In this document: positions 1 to 9,201 of the stretch, in pieces | Layout: each line of letters starts with the position of its first letter | Position numbering within the stretch: the stretch's first letter is position 1 | From: CAZFVY01 sp964522665 | GTDB taxonomy: Bacteria > Verrucomicrobiota > Verrucomicrobiia > Limisphaerales > CAZFVY01 | Reading direction: 5' to 3' | NCBI GenBank assembly: GCA_964522665.1 | Contig: CAZFVY010000061.1 | Coordinates: 1-40,094 of the forward strand | Length of the DNA: 40,094 bases | Made by a program: the position numbers and the translations under genes | The notes under the pieces: model-generated | The model's input: the letters and a program-made list of their open reading frames with translations, nothing else | What the model was told of the DNA's origin: nothing | The model's database searches: none

Positions 1-830
1 ATCTCGCTCTCGACAACATTCGCACCCTTTTGGTTCGGCAATACGGCCGGGACCGCTCGCTGCTGCAACAGAAGTTGATGGCGGCGCAACAAAACCAGAT
101 CGAGGAATTGGTCGCGCGGCAGTTGATCCTGCATGAGTTCAAGACGGCCGGCTATAATCTGCCGGACAGCTTCGTGGAGGACGCGGTCAAACGAGACATT
201 CGGCAGCAGTTCGGCGACCGCCTGCATCTGACTCAAACGCTTCAGGAGCAGGGTGATACGTTCGAGAGCTACCGCGACCGGATTCGGGAGCGTTTCATCA
301 TCGAGGCGATGTACCGCAAGAACGTCAATTCGGAGATCATGATATCGCCGCACAAGATGGAGGCCTACTACCAGGAACATCAGGATAAATATAAATTGGA
401 GGATCAGGTCAAACTGCGGATGATTGTGATTACCAACCGCGTGGACGCGGTGGGCGAAGCGAAGAAACTGGGCGAGGAAATTTTGGCCAAACTGAAAGAA
501 GGCGCGCCGTTCGCGGAGATGGCGACCGTTTATTCGGAAAGCTCGCAGAGCAAGGAGGGCGGCAATTGGGGCTGGGTCGAGCGGTCGGTCTTGCGCAAAG
601 AGTTGGGCGACATCGCGTTCACGTTGAAGCCGGGCCAACGGAGCGGGGTGATCGAGCTGCCTGACGCCTGCTACTTGATGCTGGTCGAGGATTCGCGCGT
701 TTCCCACGTGCGGCCCATTTCCGAAGTGCGCTCCGACATCGAGAAAACGCTTTCGGCGGAGGAACACGAGCGGCTTCGCAAGCAGTGGATTCAGAAGCTG
801 AAGGCCAAGTCGTTCATCAGGTATTTTTAA
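1..830 (+). CDS. SurA/PpiC-type peptidylprolyl isomerase (5' end outside window)
   Basis: The reading frame is open from position 3 with no stop before 830, so the start lies upstream; the in-frame TTG at 30 is not convincing as a start. The first ~130 visible codons are charged and helical, as in the SurA N-terminal chaperone domain (FESYRDRIRERFI). A parvulin/PpiC rotamase domain follows at about visible residues 133-230, with the typical KLKEGAPFAEMA, SEGGNWGW-like (KEGGNWGW) and LKPGQRSGVIE stretches. Proteins of this family assist folding of outer-membrane proteins in the periplasm. The signal peptide would be in the missing part. pdxA follows 135 bp downstream, the same order as surA-pdxA in enterobacteria. 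Family assignment is firm; SurA itself versus a general PpiC foldase cannot be settled from a partial sequence. Confidence 0.88.
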   Translation, partial: LALDNIRTLLVRQYGRDRSLLQQKLMAAQQNQIEELVARQLILHEFKTAGYNLPDSFVEDAVKRDIRQQFGDRLHLTQTLQEQGDTFESYRDRIRERFIIEAMYRKNVNSEIMISPHKMEAYYQEHQDKYKLEDQVKLRMIVITNRVDAVGEAKKLGEEILAKLKEGAPFAEMATVYSESSQSKEGGNWGWVERSVLRKELGDIAFTLKPGQRSGVIELPDACYLMLVEDSRVSHVRPISEVRSDIEKTLSAEEHERLRKQWIQKLKAKSFIRYF

Positions 831-889
831 CTTTCTCGACTTGCCGATGACGGCGGCGTTTTGTGGCGCCAGTTCGTCAGGCGGCAGAC

Positions 890-923
890 GGGCAATCGAC
901 GGAATGGACTTGGTGGATTGCCC
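890..923. repeat. Inverted repeat between SurA-like gene and pdxA
   Basis: Perfect 8-bp arms GGGCAATC (890-897) and GATTGCCC (916-923) are separated by 18 bases. Outer complementary hexamers (CTCGAC at 835-840, GTCGAG at 925-930) could extend the structure. No T-tract follows on either strand, so it is not a standard intrinsic terminator; it may be a processing or regulatory structure, or chance. Confidence 0.35.
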
Positions 924-965
924 GAGTCGAGGTTTCAAGCCTTCCACCCTTAACGCTTTAACAAA

Positions 966-1964
966 ATGACCGGCTGGATTGGCATTTCATTGGGCGATGT
1001 GACCGGGGTGGGTCCGGAGGTCGCGCTGAAGGCGGTCGCGGCGGAGGCGGAGACCGACGAGACGCGGTATTTGTTTATCGGAGATGAGGGGTGCCTGAGC
1101 CGTATGCGCGAGGCCTTGCGACTGCCGATGCAGTGGCAAAAATTCACCGGAACAGGGCAGTCAGGACGGTTCTTTTTCCATGCGCCGTCCGCGGCAGCGT
1201 TGCCGGCTGGACTCCCAAAGGGGTCTCCGTTGGCGGCGCGGGCCGCGTTGGACAATCTGCGAGCCGGCGCGGAGTTCTGCTCGCGGGGGGGAGTGGACGC
1301 GTTGATTACGGCGCCGGTAAATAAAGAGGCGATCATTCGAACCGGCGAGCGATTTGTCGGGCAAACGGAGTTTCTTTCGGAATTAGCGGGGACCGACCGG
1401 ACGGCGATGATGCTGCTGGGAGAGGATGAACTTCATCGCTGGCTGCGGGTCGCGCTGGTGACTACCCACTTGCCCCTGCGGTTGGTCGCTGAACATATCA
1501 CGCAACCGAAAGTCGAGCTGGCGATCGAGTTGGCGGTGTCCGCGTGCCGTGATCTGGGACTTCCGCGCGCGCGGATCGGAGTATGCGGCCTCAATCCCCA
1601 TGCGGGCGAAGGGGGCAAACTTGGGGACGAGGAAATTACAGTCATTACGCCGGCCGTCGAAGCGCAGCGCCGCCGGGGTGTGGATGCCATCGGCCCGGTC
1701 GCGGCGGACACGTTGTTCTATTATGCTTTCAAGGGTGATTACGACGCGGTGGTCGCGATGTACCACGATCAGGGATTGGCGCCGCTGAAAATGATCGGAT
1801 TTGAGACCGGGGTCAATTGGACGCTGGGCTTGCCGTTCATAAGAACCTCGCCCGATCATGGAACCGCGTACGACATCGCGGGCAAAGGGGTGGCGAACCC
1901 GGCGAGCATGCAGTCGGCGATCCGGCTGGCAAAGCGCCTCGCGCGGCAGCGCGGCCCGAAGTAG
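966..1964 (+). CDS. pdxA: 4-hydroxythreonine-4-phosphate dehydrogenase PdxA
   Basis: This 332-residue protein has the full family length. PdxA oxidises 4-phosphohydroxy-L-threonine with NAD(P)+ in the DXP-dependent pyridoxal phosphate pathway and is cytosolic. The N-terminus carries GDVTGVGPEV, and the three metal-binding histidines are present in their usual contexts: H168 (TTHLPLR), H212 (NPHAGEGG) and H267 (YHDQGLAPLK). These match the spacing in the E. coli enzyme (166, 211, 266). The C-terminal TSPDHGTAYDIAGKG signature is intact. The ATG at 966 gives the canonical N-terminus. A related family member (PdxA2/DenD-like, acting on other phosphorylated threonates) cannot be fully excluded, but the surA-pdxA order favours true PdxA. 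Confidence 0.95.
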   Translation: MTGWIGISLGDVTGVGPEVALKAVAAEAETDETRYLFIGDEGCLSRMREALRLPMQWQKFTGTGQSGRFFFHAPSAAALPAGLPKGSPLAARAALDNLRAGAEFCSRGGVDALITAPVNKEAIIRTGERFVGQTEFLSELAGTDRTAMMLLGEDELHRWLRVALVTTHLPLRLVAEHITQPKVELAIELAVSACRDLGLPRARIGVCGLNPHAGEGGKLGDEEITVITPAVEAQRRRGVDAIGPVAADTLFYYAFKGDYDAVVAMYHDQGLAPLKMIGFETGVNWTLGLPFIRTSPDHGTAYDIAGKGVANPASMQSAIRLAKRLARQRGPK

Positions 1965-2147
1965 CGGCCGACGGCGCCGGACGAGCGAAATCAAGGCGGG
2001 TGTGCGCCAAGACGCACAGTTCTCAAGCGGCGAGATTTCGGGTTTAACTTACGCGCACAACGATTTACACCACTCGAAGTCGAGTTGATTAACGATTTGC
2101 CATTGGGGCGGCGGTTTGAATAATCTCAGTGGGTCACTATTAGATAA

Positions 2148-3119
2148 ATGCAGCAATTCATTACCATTGCTACGAATGCGCTCATGGAACTGGTGCGGCA
2201 ACCGGTCTTCCTGTTGCTGACCACGTGCTCGGCGTCGTTCGGCGTATTTTTGGCGGCGGTCCCGTATTTCGGGTTTGGGGACGATCCGAAGCTGGTTAAG
2301 GATAGCGTTTTGGCGGCAATGTTGTTGGCGGGGCTGTTTGGCGCGGTCCTGAGCGCTTCGGCGTCGGTGGCGCACGAGATTCGCTCAGGTACGGCTCTGG
2401 CGGTGCTGGCCAAGCCGGTGGGACGGGCGCAGTTTCTGCTGGCGAAGTACGTTGGTCTGGCGCTGGCGTTGACGATTCTGACCTACATCAATGGCTTGAG
2501 CGCGCTCCTGGCCAGCCGGATGGCGTACGACGCGTATGGCTCGACCGATTTATTCGGGCTCAAGATCTATGCGGCGGGGGTGGCGATGGCGTATGCGATC
2601 GGGGGATTTACGAACTACTTTCTGCGGCGGCCGTTTGTTTCGGACGCGATGATTTCGCTCGTGGTCACGATGACGATCGCGTTCGTCGTGATCAACTTTT
2701 TCGATAAGGAGGGCCAAGTGCAGAGTTTCGCGAAAGGAGTTGATTGGCACATGGTTCCGGCGTCCATCCTGATTCTTTTCGCGCTGTGGATTTTGGCGGG
2801 TCTGGCCTTGGCCTGTTCGACCCGGCTGGAGGTTATTCCGACGCTCGCGATCTGCTCGGGATTGTTCGTGCTGGGGCTGATGTCGGATTACTTGCTTGGC
2901 CGCCCCGCTGAAACGGCGCCGCACGGGTTATCGATGGTTTATTCAGCGCTTTATACGATCATTCCGAATTGGCAGTTGTTTTGGCTGGCGGACGCGATTG
3001 ACGGGGGAAAATCGATCCCTTGGGCGTATGTCGGCAAAGCCTTTGGCTACGTGGTTGGTTATTTGGGAGCGTCGTTGGCGCTGGGCGTGCTACTTTTTGA
3101 GGATCGGGAGCTAAACTGA
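2148..3119 (+). CDS. ABC-2 type transporter permease
   Basis: This 323-residue protein is largely hydrophobic with about six to seven membrane segments, including two in the first 75 residues, one near 104-124 and several between 165 and 320. The early AHEIRSGTALAVLAKPVGR stretch is characteristic of ABC-2 permeases of the NatB/drug-export type: a cytosolic loop after the second helix in which E-R-x-G is followed by L-A-K-P-V-x-R. There is no ATPase next to it; the closest on this strand is the gene at 9202. It starts the long co-directional block, with only 7 bp before the SPFH gene at 3127, which implies co-transcription. The substrate is not predictable. Its product probably pairs with the 9202 ATPase, possibly together with the 10469 permease (inference). 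Confidence 0.85.
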   Translation: MQQFITIATNALMELVRQPVFLLLTTCSASFGVFLAAVPYFGFGDDPKLVKDSVLAAMLLAGLFGAVLSASASVAHEIRSGTALAVLAKPVGRAQFLLAKYVGLALALTILTYINGLSALLASRMAYDAYGSTDLFGLKIYAAGVAMAYAIGGFTNYFLRRPFVSDAMISLVVTMTIAFVVINFFDKEGQVQSFAKGVDWHMVPASILILFALWILAGLALACSTRLEVIPTLAICSGLFVLGLMSDYLLGRPAETAPHGLSMVYSALYTIIPNWQLFWLADAIDGGKSIPWAYVGKAFGYVVGYLGASLALGVLLFEDRELN

Positions 3120-3126
3120 GGACGGC

Positions 3127-5010
3127 ATGGAACGAAACATTCAACGGCTTGGTTTGATCAACTGGTTGACGCTGCTGCTGGTCGCGGCGGCGATGGAGTT
3201 GGTCTCGGTTTACGCGGTATCGGCGGCGGGCCAAGTGGCGGTCGTCTTCCTGGTGGTCGGTTTTCTGGTCGCGGCGCTGAGCTATTTCCAGATGCGGCTC
3301 GAGGCGGCCGAACGCCGCGAAAAGCTTGAGTTTCAAGAGTTGTCGAAAGCGCCCCCAGGTTCCGATCTTTTTGCTTCAACGGCGGCCGATACCTTCCTGG
3401 CCCAACGTTCCCGTGAACAGTTTGAACGCTACTTCCTGCCGGGATTCACGATCCTGCTCTTCCTGGGCCAGGCGGCGGCGGTTTATTCGCTGTGGCGCTG
3501 GCTGCCGAAGGCGCCGTCCCCGATCGTGGGCCGGGTCACGATCGCGATGGCGTTGGACGCCCTCTTTGCCCTGGTGCTTTTCCTCCTCGGCAAATACTCG
3601 GCGGGGTTGGCCCGGCTCGAAGGTCAGCGGCTGCTGCGGCCCGCGGCGGGCTACATGCTGCTGGGATCGTTCCTCTGCTTCGTGGCCGCGCTGGCGCAGG
3701 CGGGAACTTGGTTTGAGTTCGCGCGCCTCGACTGGCAGGTCGCCCGGGGCATTTGCGTCGTCCTCGGTTTGGCCGCGGTCGAGACGCTGATCAATTTGGT
3801 GTTGGAGATTTACCGCCCTCGGGTCAAAGGCAAGGGCGCGCGGCTGTTGTATGAAAGCCGGCTGATCGGGCTGCTCGGGCAACCGGGTGGGATTGTCACG
3901 ACGCTCGCGCAGGCCCTCGACTACCAATTCGGGTTCAAGGTCTCCGAGACTTGGTTTTACCAGTTTTTGGAGAAGGCGTTGGCCTGGATCATTTTGCTCC
4001 AGCTCGGGGTGTTATTCCTCTCGACGACGTTCGTCATCATTGAGACCGACGAACGCGGTCTGTTGGAACATTTTGGACAACCGCCGGCGACGGGTGGCCT
4101 GCTCCAGCCGGGCCTCCATTTCAAGTGGCCATGGCCCATCGACAAGGTCTATCGCCACCGGACCGAATCCATTCAGTCATTTGAGGTTGGCTTCAAGGAA
4201 GACCCCGCCTTGGAAGCGGGCCGGACGGTGCTTTGGACCAAAGCTCACATGAAGGATGAGGTCAACATGCTCGTCGCGAGTCGGGAAGGGAACAATGACT
4301 CCTCGGGCGGCTCGGCGAACAGCGAGCAGGCGGTTCCGGTCAACCTGATCACGGCGACCATCCCGGTCGAGTATGTGATCAATGATTTCAACGCCTGGAC
4401 CTATCGTTATTCCGACGCGGGCGAATTGCTCGAGAAGATCGCGACGCGCGAGGTCGTCTGTTACTTCGTCAACGTCGATATCGATGAGTTGATGTGCGCC
4501 GGGCGGTTGGCGGCGTCGGAAACCTTGCGGCAGCGCATCCAGGCCCGTGCCGATCAGTACAAGCTCGGCGTGCGCATCCTGCTCGTCAGCCTCGAACACT
4601 TGCATCCGCCGGTCAAGGTCGCGGACGCCTACGAAATGGCGATCGGAGCGTTGCAGGAGAGGGAAACCAATATCCTGGCGGCCGAGTCGTACGCGGTCGA
4701 TTTTATCCCGTACTCGCACGCGGCCGCGACGAACGCGGTGTTGGTGGCCGAGGCCGAGCGGCTCGGCCGGTCGGTCGGCGCGGCGGCGGAGGCCAATCAA
4801 TTCACCAATCGGCTGGCTGCCTATGCGGCGTCGCCAAGCGTCTATACTCAGCGCGCCTACCTCGAAACGCTGGCACGGGCGATTCTGCCGACGCGCAAAT
4901 ATGTTTTGGCCGCGACGAACACGCATGACGTGGTCATCCTCGACCTCGAGGAGAAGTTCGACCGCAGCCTGCTCAACGACGTGACGGCTCCGCCGCCCGG
5001 CAAGAAGTGA
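3127..5010 (+). CDS. SPFH/band 7 protein with a polytopic N-terminal membrane domain
   Basis: This 627-residue protein has two parts. Residues 1-305 contain about seven hydrophobic segments (roughly 8-30, 35-56, 104-127, 133-157, 175-196, 205-229 and 287-305). From about residue 305 comes an HflK-like SPFH domain, recognised from ERGLLEHFGQP, LQPGLHFKWPWPIDKVY and the later IPVEYVINDFNAWTYRY segment. Ordinary HflK has one N-terminal helix, so the extra six-helix domain is unusual. SPFH proteins form large membrane-bound rings or cages that organise the membrane or restrain proteases such as FtsH. The two following genes are also SPFH proteins, 13 and 11 bp apart, so the three products may form one hetero-oligomer. 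No protease gene is present in the window. Confidence 0.85.
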   Translation: MERNIQRLGLINWLTLLLVAAAMELVSVYAVSAAGQVAVVFLVVGFLVAALSYFQMRLEAAERREKLEFQELSKAPPGSDLFASTAADTFLAQRSREQFERYFLPGFTILLFLGQAAAVYSLWRWLPKAPSPIVGRVTIAMALDALFALVLFLLGKYSAGLARLEGQRLLRPAAGYMLLGSFLCFVAALAQAGTWFEFARLDWQVARGICVVLGLAAVETLINLVLEIYRPRVKGKGARLLYESRLIGLLGQPGGIVTTLAQALDYQFGFKVSETWFYQFLEKALAWIILLQLGVLFLSTTFVIIETDERGLLEHFGQPPATGGLLQPGLHFKWPWPIDKVYRHRTESIQSFEVGFKEDPALEAGRTVLWTKAHMKDEVNMLVASREGNNDSSGGSANSEQAVPVNLITATIPVEYVINDFNAWTYRYSDAGELLEKIATREVVCYFVNVDIDELMCAGRLAASETLRQRIQARADQYKLGVRILLVSLEHLHPPVKVADAYEMAIGALQERETNILAAESYAVDFIPYSHAAATNAVLVAEAERLGRSVGAAAEANQFTNRLAAYAASPSVYTQRAYLETLARAILPTRKYVLAATNTHDVVILDLEEKFDRSLLNDVTAPPPGKK

Positions 5011-5023
5011 TTTAGCAATCCTC

Positions 5024-5926
5024 ATGAAACCCAATTCCATTACCTTGATCACCGGCTTGTTGCTGGTCGTTATTTTCGGGGCCATGCTGTTTACCTTTCA
5101 GGTGCGGCAGACCGAAATCGACGTGGTGACCACCTTCGGGAAGTACTCGCGCAGCATCGATCAACCCGGACTCCAGTTCCGCGCGCCGTGGCCGATCCAA
5201 CGGGTGTATGAATTCGACAACCGCATCCAAAACTTCGAGCGGAAGTACGAGCAAACCACCACGCGGGACGCGCTCAACGTCATCATTTCAGTGTATGTCG
5301 GCTGGCGCATCGTCGATCCGCGCCTGTTCCTGGAGCGCTTCAACGGCGACATCGCCAACGCCGAGTTAACCCTCGAGCCGCTGGTACGCAACGCGAAGAC
5401 CGGCGTCATCGGCAAGCATCCCTTCAGTGACTTGATTTCCACAAACCTGGCGGACATCAAATTCGACCAGATTGAAAAGGAAATGCTGGCGGCGATTCAA
5501 CCGCCGGCGCGGACGAATTACGGCGTCGAGGTGGAACTGCTCGGCATCAAGCAAATCGGCCTGCCGGAGAGCATCACGGCCAAAGTATTCGAGCGGATGC
5601 GCGCCGAGCGGATGCGGTTGGTGAAGAAATACCAATCGGACGGCGAAAAAGAGGCCGCCATCATCCGGGCCAACGCGAACAGCGAGACCAACCGGGTTCT
5701 GACCTTCGCGGCCGCGGAAGCGACCAAAATCCGCGGTGAAGCGGAAAAAGAGGCCGCGCGTTCCTATGACATCTTTGCGCAAAGCCCGGACTTGGCGATT
5801 TTCCTTTTCCAGCTCAAGACCCTCGAACAATCCCTCAAGGAGCGGGCGACCCTTTTGCTGGATGAGCGGACACCTCCGTTCAATATGTTGAACGGCCAGG
5901 TGGTCGGCCCCTCGACGTCGAAATAA
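5024..5926 (+). CDS. HflC-like SPFH/band 7 protein
   Basis: This 300-residue protein has one N-terminal membrane helix (about 7-26) followed directly by an SPFH domain (VVTTFGKYSRSIDQPGLQFRAPWPIQRVYEFD). Residues about 190-250 form a helical, Ala/Glu-rich stalk (EKEAAIIRANANSE, AAEATKIRGEAEKEAARSYD), the pattern seen in HflC and stomatins. Length and layout fit HflC (about 330 residues). In enterobacteria HflC pairs with HflK around the FtsH protease; here it sits between two HflK-like genes. The ATG at 5024 comes 13 bp after the previous stop. It is assigned to the HflC side of the family from the position of the helix and the stalk, but without an alignment the symbol is withheld. Confidence 0.88.
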   Translation: MKPNSITLITGLLLVVIFGAMLFTFQVRQTEIDVVTTFGKYSRSIDQPGLQFRAPWPIQRVYEFDNRIQNFERKYEQTTTRDALNVIISVYVGWRIVDPRLFLERFNGDIANAELTLEPLVRNAKTGVIGKHPFSDLISTNLADIKFDQIEKEMLAAIQPPARTNYGVEVELLGIKQIGLPESITAKVFERMRAERMRLVKKYQSDGEKEAAIIRANANSETNRVLTFAAAEATKIRGEAEKEAARSYDIFAQSPDLAIFLFQLKTLEQSLKERATLLLDERTPPFNMLNGQVVGPSTSK

Positions 5927-5937
5927 CCGTAGCGGCC

Positions 5938-7059
5938 ATGAGCGACTCTACTACTCCCAGTTCGCCTCCTCCCGCGGCGCCCGAGCCAAACGGCGCTCCC
6001 GGGCAGGCGGCGCCGATGATGGAGGATGCCGGAACCCAGGCGCTGTCGGACGCGTTGAGCAGCAGTTTCCGGATCGTCAAAGCGCTGATGGCGCTGCTGG
6101 TGGTCATCTTTCTCGCTTCCGGGATGTTCACGGTCGAAAACAATCAGATCGCGGTGAAGTTGCGCTTCGGCCGGCCGGTTGGAGTGGGGGAAGAGCAGCG
6201 TTTGAAGCCGGGCTGGCATTGGGCGTTTCCGTATCCAATCGACGAAGTGGTGAAGATTCCGGTCGGCCAGAGCCATACGATTACCTCGACGGTCGGCTGG
6301 TACGCCATTTCCCCGGAGGAAGAGGCGGCCAATGTTGAGCCGCAACCGAGAGTCTCGATGACGCCGGGCGTCGATGGGTACGCGTTAACCGCGGACGGCA
6401 ACATCATCCATGTGCGGGTGAATCTGAAGTACCGGATCACCGACCCGGTGCGTTACGCCTTTCATTTCGCCAGTATTACCAATCTGCTGCAGCACGTGGT
6501 GGACAACGCGTTGCTCTACGCGGCCTCCCATTACCACGCGGACGTGGCGCTTTATAAGGATACGATCGGGTTCAGTGAGATGGTGCTGGGCCGGGTGACG
6601 CAGATTATCGACGATCAGAAGCTGGGCATCACGCTCGATCCGAGCGAAGTGCGGACGACGGCGCCGCTGGATGTGCGGCCGGCGTTTGACGCGGTGTTGA
6701 CCGCGCAGCAGCAGGGGCGCACGCGGGTGAGCGACGCGCAGGCGTACGCGACCTCGTTGACGAACACCGCGGTCGCCTTCGCGCGAGTGATCTCCAACGA
6801 CGGCGTTACCGCCAGCAATCAGATTGTGCAAAACGTCGCGGCGGAAGCCAAATCGTTCGCCGACCAATTGCCTTCGTACCGCACGGACCCGGCGCTCTTC
6901 AAGAAACGCCGCCTGGCGGAGACGTTGGAAAAAGTTTTCTCGAACGCGGAAGAAAAATTCTTCATCCCGGCGCGTCTCGATGGCCAACCGCGGGAACTGC
7001 GCTTACAGTTGAATAGCGGGCCGCCCAAGCCGAAGCCTGAGCCGACCGCGAAACCGTAG
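5938..7059 (+). CDS. HflK-like SPFH/band 7 protein
   Basis: This 373-residue protein starts with a Pro/Ala-rich tail (residues 1-30), as in HflK, has a membrane helix at about 42-64 and then an SPFH domain (NQIAVKLRFGRPVG, LKPGWHWAFPYPIDEVVKIP). The region LNLKYRITDP-like (VNLKYRITDPVRYAF) is the typical HflK core strand. A helical stretch follows (about 255-340), and the C-terminus is again Pro/Lys-rich. It is 11 bp after the HflC-like gene and 7 bp before the P-type ATPase gene, so all are probably translated from one mRNA. Probable role: partner of the other two SPFH proteins in a membrane assembly. No catalytic function is expected. Confidence 0.87.
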   Translation: MSDSTTPSSPPPAAPEPNGAPGQAAPMMEDAGTQALSDALSSSFRIVKALMALLVVIFLASGMFTVENNQIAVKLRFGRPVGVGEEQRLKPGWHWAFPYPIDEVVKIPVGQSHTITSTVGWYAISPEEEAANVEPQPRVSMTPGVDGYALTADGNIIHVRVNLKYRITDPVRYAFHFASITNLLQHVVDNALLYAASHYHADVALYKDTIGFSEMVLGRVTQIIDDQKLGITLDPSEVRTTAPLDVRPAFDAVLTAQQQGRTRVSDAQAYATSLTNTAVAFARVISNDGVTASNQIVQNVAAEAKSFADQLPSYRTDPALFKKRRLAETLEKVFSNAEEKFFIPARLDGQPRELRLQLNSGPPKPKPEPTAKP

Positions 7060-7066
7060 AATATTT

Positions 7067-9127
7067 ATGCAAGTGACATCTTTGATGAGCCGCGAGGAAC
7101 CGGCGTCCGGCCCGGGTTGCTGCGATCATGACCACGACCACGGGCACGATCACGGCCACGACCATGAGCATGTGCCGGTGCGATTGAAGCAGACGTTCAT
7201 CGGCCTCGTGTTCGTCGTAAACTCCTTCCTGGTCGATTGGTTTTTTGAAAAAGGGACGACGGTTGCCGGCTTGAGCGCGATGATCGGCGCGGCGTTGCTT
7301 GGTTATCCGATCATCATGACCGCGATCAAAGACCTGGCGCGGGGCGTTCTGAGCATCAACGAGTTGGTGGCGCTGGCGGTCATCGCGTCGTTTGCGTCGG
7401 GCGAATTTCAGATCGGCAGCTACGAAGTGGGCGGCTATCAGATCGCCGGGATCGTGGCGTTTTTCATGTTGTTGGGTGAGATCATCGAGACGCGGACCGC
7501 GGCCGGCGCGCGCGCGTCGATCGAACTGTTGATCAAATTGACGCCGACGAAGGCCCGCCGCATCACGCCGCGCGGGGAGGAGGAAGTGGCGACCAAGGAC
7601 CTCGCGGTGGGCGATTTGATCCGGGTCCGCCCAGGCGACAACGTGGCGGCCGACGGCAAAATCGAGAACGGCCAGGGTTCCTTTAATCAGGCCAACATTA
7701 CGGGCGAGTCTCTGCCGGTGGATAAGAAGCCGGGCGATGAAGTGTTCGCCGGCACCCAGAATTTGACGGGCGTGCTGGAAATTCGCGTCACCCGCGCCGG
7801 CCAGGACACGACGTTAGGCAAGGTGCGCGATTTGATCCTGGCGGCGGAGAAGACGAAACTGCCGATCATGCGCATCATCGACCAGTACATGGGCTTTTAC
7901 ACGCCGTTGGTGCTGGTGATCTCGGCGCTGGTGTGGGCGTTTACCAAAGACATGAGCCGGGTGATCTCCGTGCTCGTCGTCTCGTGCCCCTGCGCGTTTA
8001 TTCTGGCCACGCCGACCGCGATGGTCGCGGCGCTCTCGGCCGCCGCGCGCCTGGGCATTTTAATCAAGAACGTCGGTGACATCGAATTGGCGGCCAAGAT
8101 CAACGCGTTCATTTTCGACAAGACCGGCACGCTGACGACCGGAAAACTCGCGGTCACGCGACTGGCTCCGTTGGGCGGCGTGACGCCCGCCGAGTTATTG
8201 CATGTCGCCGCTTCGGCCGAAAAGTACAGCAACCATCCCACCGCCAAGGCGCTGGCCCAATTGGCCGAAGAGGCCGAAGTGCCGGTCACCGACCCGGTCG
8301 ATTTCGCGGAAACCGCGGGTCGCGGCATCAAGGCGCGGGTCGATGGCGCCGCGATCGTGATTGGCCGCGCGCAATGGCTCAAGGATAGCGGCATTCCGCA
8401 GGATTTTCTGCAATCAGTCGATTTGAACGAAACGGAAGGCTTCAGCCTTATCTTCGTGGCCCGCGATGGCCGGTGTATCGGGTGGGCCGGCCTGCAAGAC
8501 CAGACCCGTTCGGAAGCCAAGGAAGCGCTCGCGGGTTTGCAGCGCCTCGGCGTTCACCGCATCGCGATGGTTTCGGGCGACCGTCAGCCGGTCGCCGCGC
8601 GAGTCGCGCGGGAAATCGGTTGCGGCGAGGTCGCCGCCGACTGCCTGCCGCAGGACAAGGTGGAATACGTGCGGCAGTTTCGCGCGCGGGGCTATCGCGT
8701 GGCGGTCGTCGGTGACGGCGTGAACGACGCGCCGGCGCTCGCGGCTGGCGACATGGGAATCGCGATGGGCGTCGCCGGGAGCGAAGTGGCCATCCACAGC
8801 GCGACGATCGCGCTGATGAACAACGACCTGCGCCGGCTGCCGTTCCTCGTTCGTTTGTCGCGGCAGACCCGTTCCGTGATCAATCAGAATTTTCTGTTCG
8901 GCCTCGCGTTCATCGTCGGCGGCCTGGGCTTGGCGGCGTTCGGCTATCTGAACCCGATCGTGGCGGCGATTATGCACAACGTCGGCTCGCTGATCGTGAT
9001 TTTCAACAGCGCCCGGCTCGTCCGCGAGGGCGAAGAACTGGAGCCGTTCCATCACGCGGCCATCGAGGCCGAAGGCCCGGGCGCGGGCGGAAGTCCGACG
9101 CCGAGCCTGACGCCGCGTCCGGCCTAA
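7067..9127 (+). CDS. Heavy-metal translocating P1B-type ATPase with His-rich N-terminus
   Basis: This 686-residue protein carries all P-type ATPase hallmarks: TGES at 212-215 (actuator), the transmembrane metal motif CPC at 307-309, the phosphorylated Asp D351 in DKTGT, the nucleotide-domain HP (SNHPTAKALA) and GDGVNDAP at 549-556. In place of a ferredoxin-like metal-binding domain the N-terminus has two cysteines (18-19) and a run of alternating His and Asp (21-35), a soluble metal-binding tail. The last helix contains MHNVGSLIVIFNS, which is neither the MxxSS of classical copper pumps nor the Asp-containing helix of ZntA. The metal (Cu, Zn, Mn or other) therefore stays open. Neighbours are three SPFH genes upstream at 7 bp and an ABC transporter downstream. 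Confidence 0.93.
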   Translation: MQVTSLMSREEPASGPGCCDHDHDHGHDHGHDHEHVPVRLKQTFIGLVFVVNSFLVDWFFEKGTTVAGLSAMIGAALLGYPIIMTAIKDLARGVLSINELVALAVIASFASGEFQIGSYEVGGYQIAGIVAFFMLLGEIIETRTAAGARASIELLIKLTPTKARRITPRGEEEVATKDLAVGDLIRVRPGDNVAADGKIENGQGSFNQANITGESLPVDKKPGDEVFAGTQNLTGVLEIRVTRAGQDTTLGKVRDLILAAEKTKLPIMRIIDQYMGFYTPLVLVISALVWAFTKDMSRVISVLVVSCPCAFILATPTAMVAALSAAARLGILIKNVGDIELAAKINAFIFDKTGTLTTGKLAVTRLAPLGGVTPAELLHVAASAEKYSNHPTAKALAQLAEEAEVPVTDPVDFAETAGRGIKARVDGAAIVIGRAQWLKDSGIPQDFLQSVDLNETEGFSLIFVARDGRCIGWAGLQDQTRSEAKEALAGLQRLGVHRIAMVSGDRQPVAARVAREIGCGEVAADCLPQDKVEYVRQFRARGYRVAVVGDGVNDAPALAAGDMGIAMGVAGSEVAIHSATIALMNNDLRRLPFLVRLSRQTRSVINQNFLFGLAFIVGGLGLAAFGYLNPIVAAIMHNVGSLIVIFNSARLVREGEELEPFHHAAIEAEGPGAGGSPTPSLTPRPA

Positions 9128-9201
9128 CGGCAACGCGCCAAAAGACGGCGAAGCGAGCGCGCTGAGCGGATTTGGACCAACACCGGAATGTTTCTTGAAT
9201 T

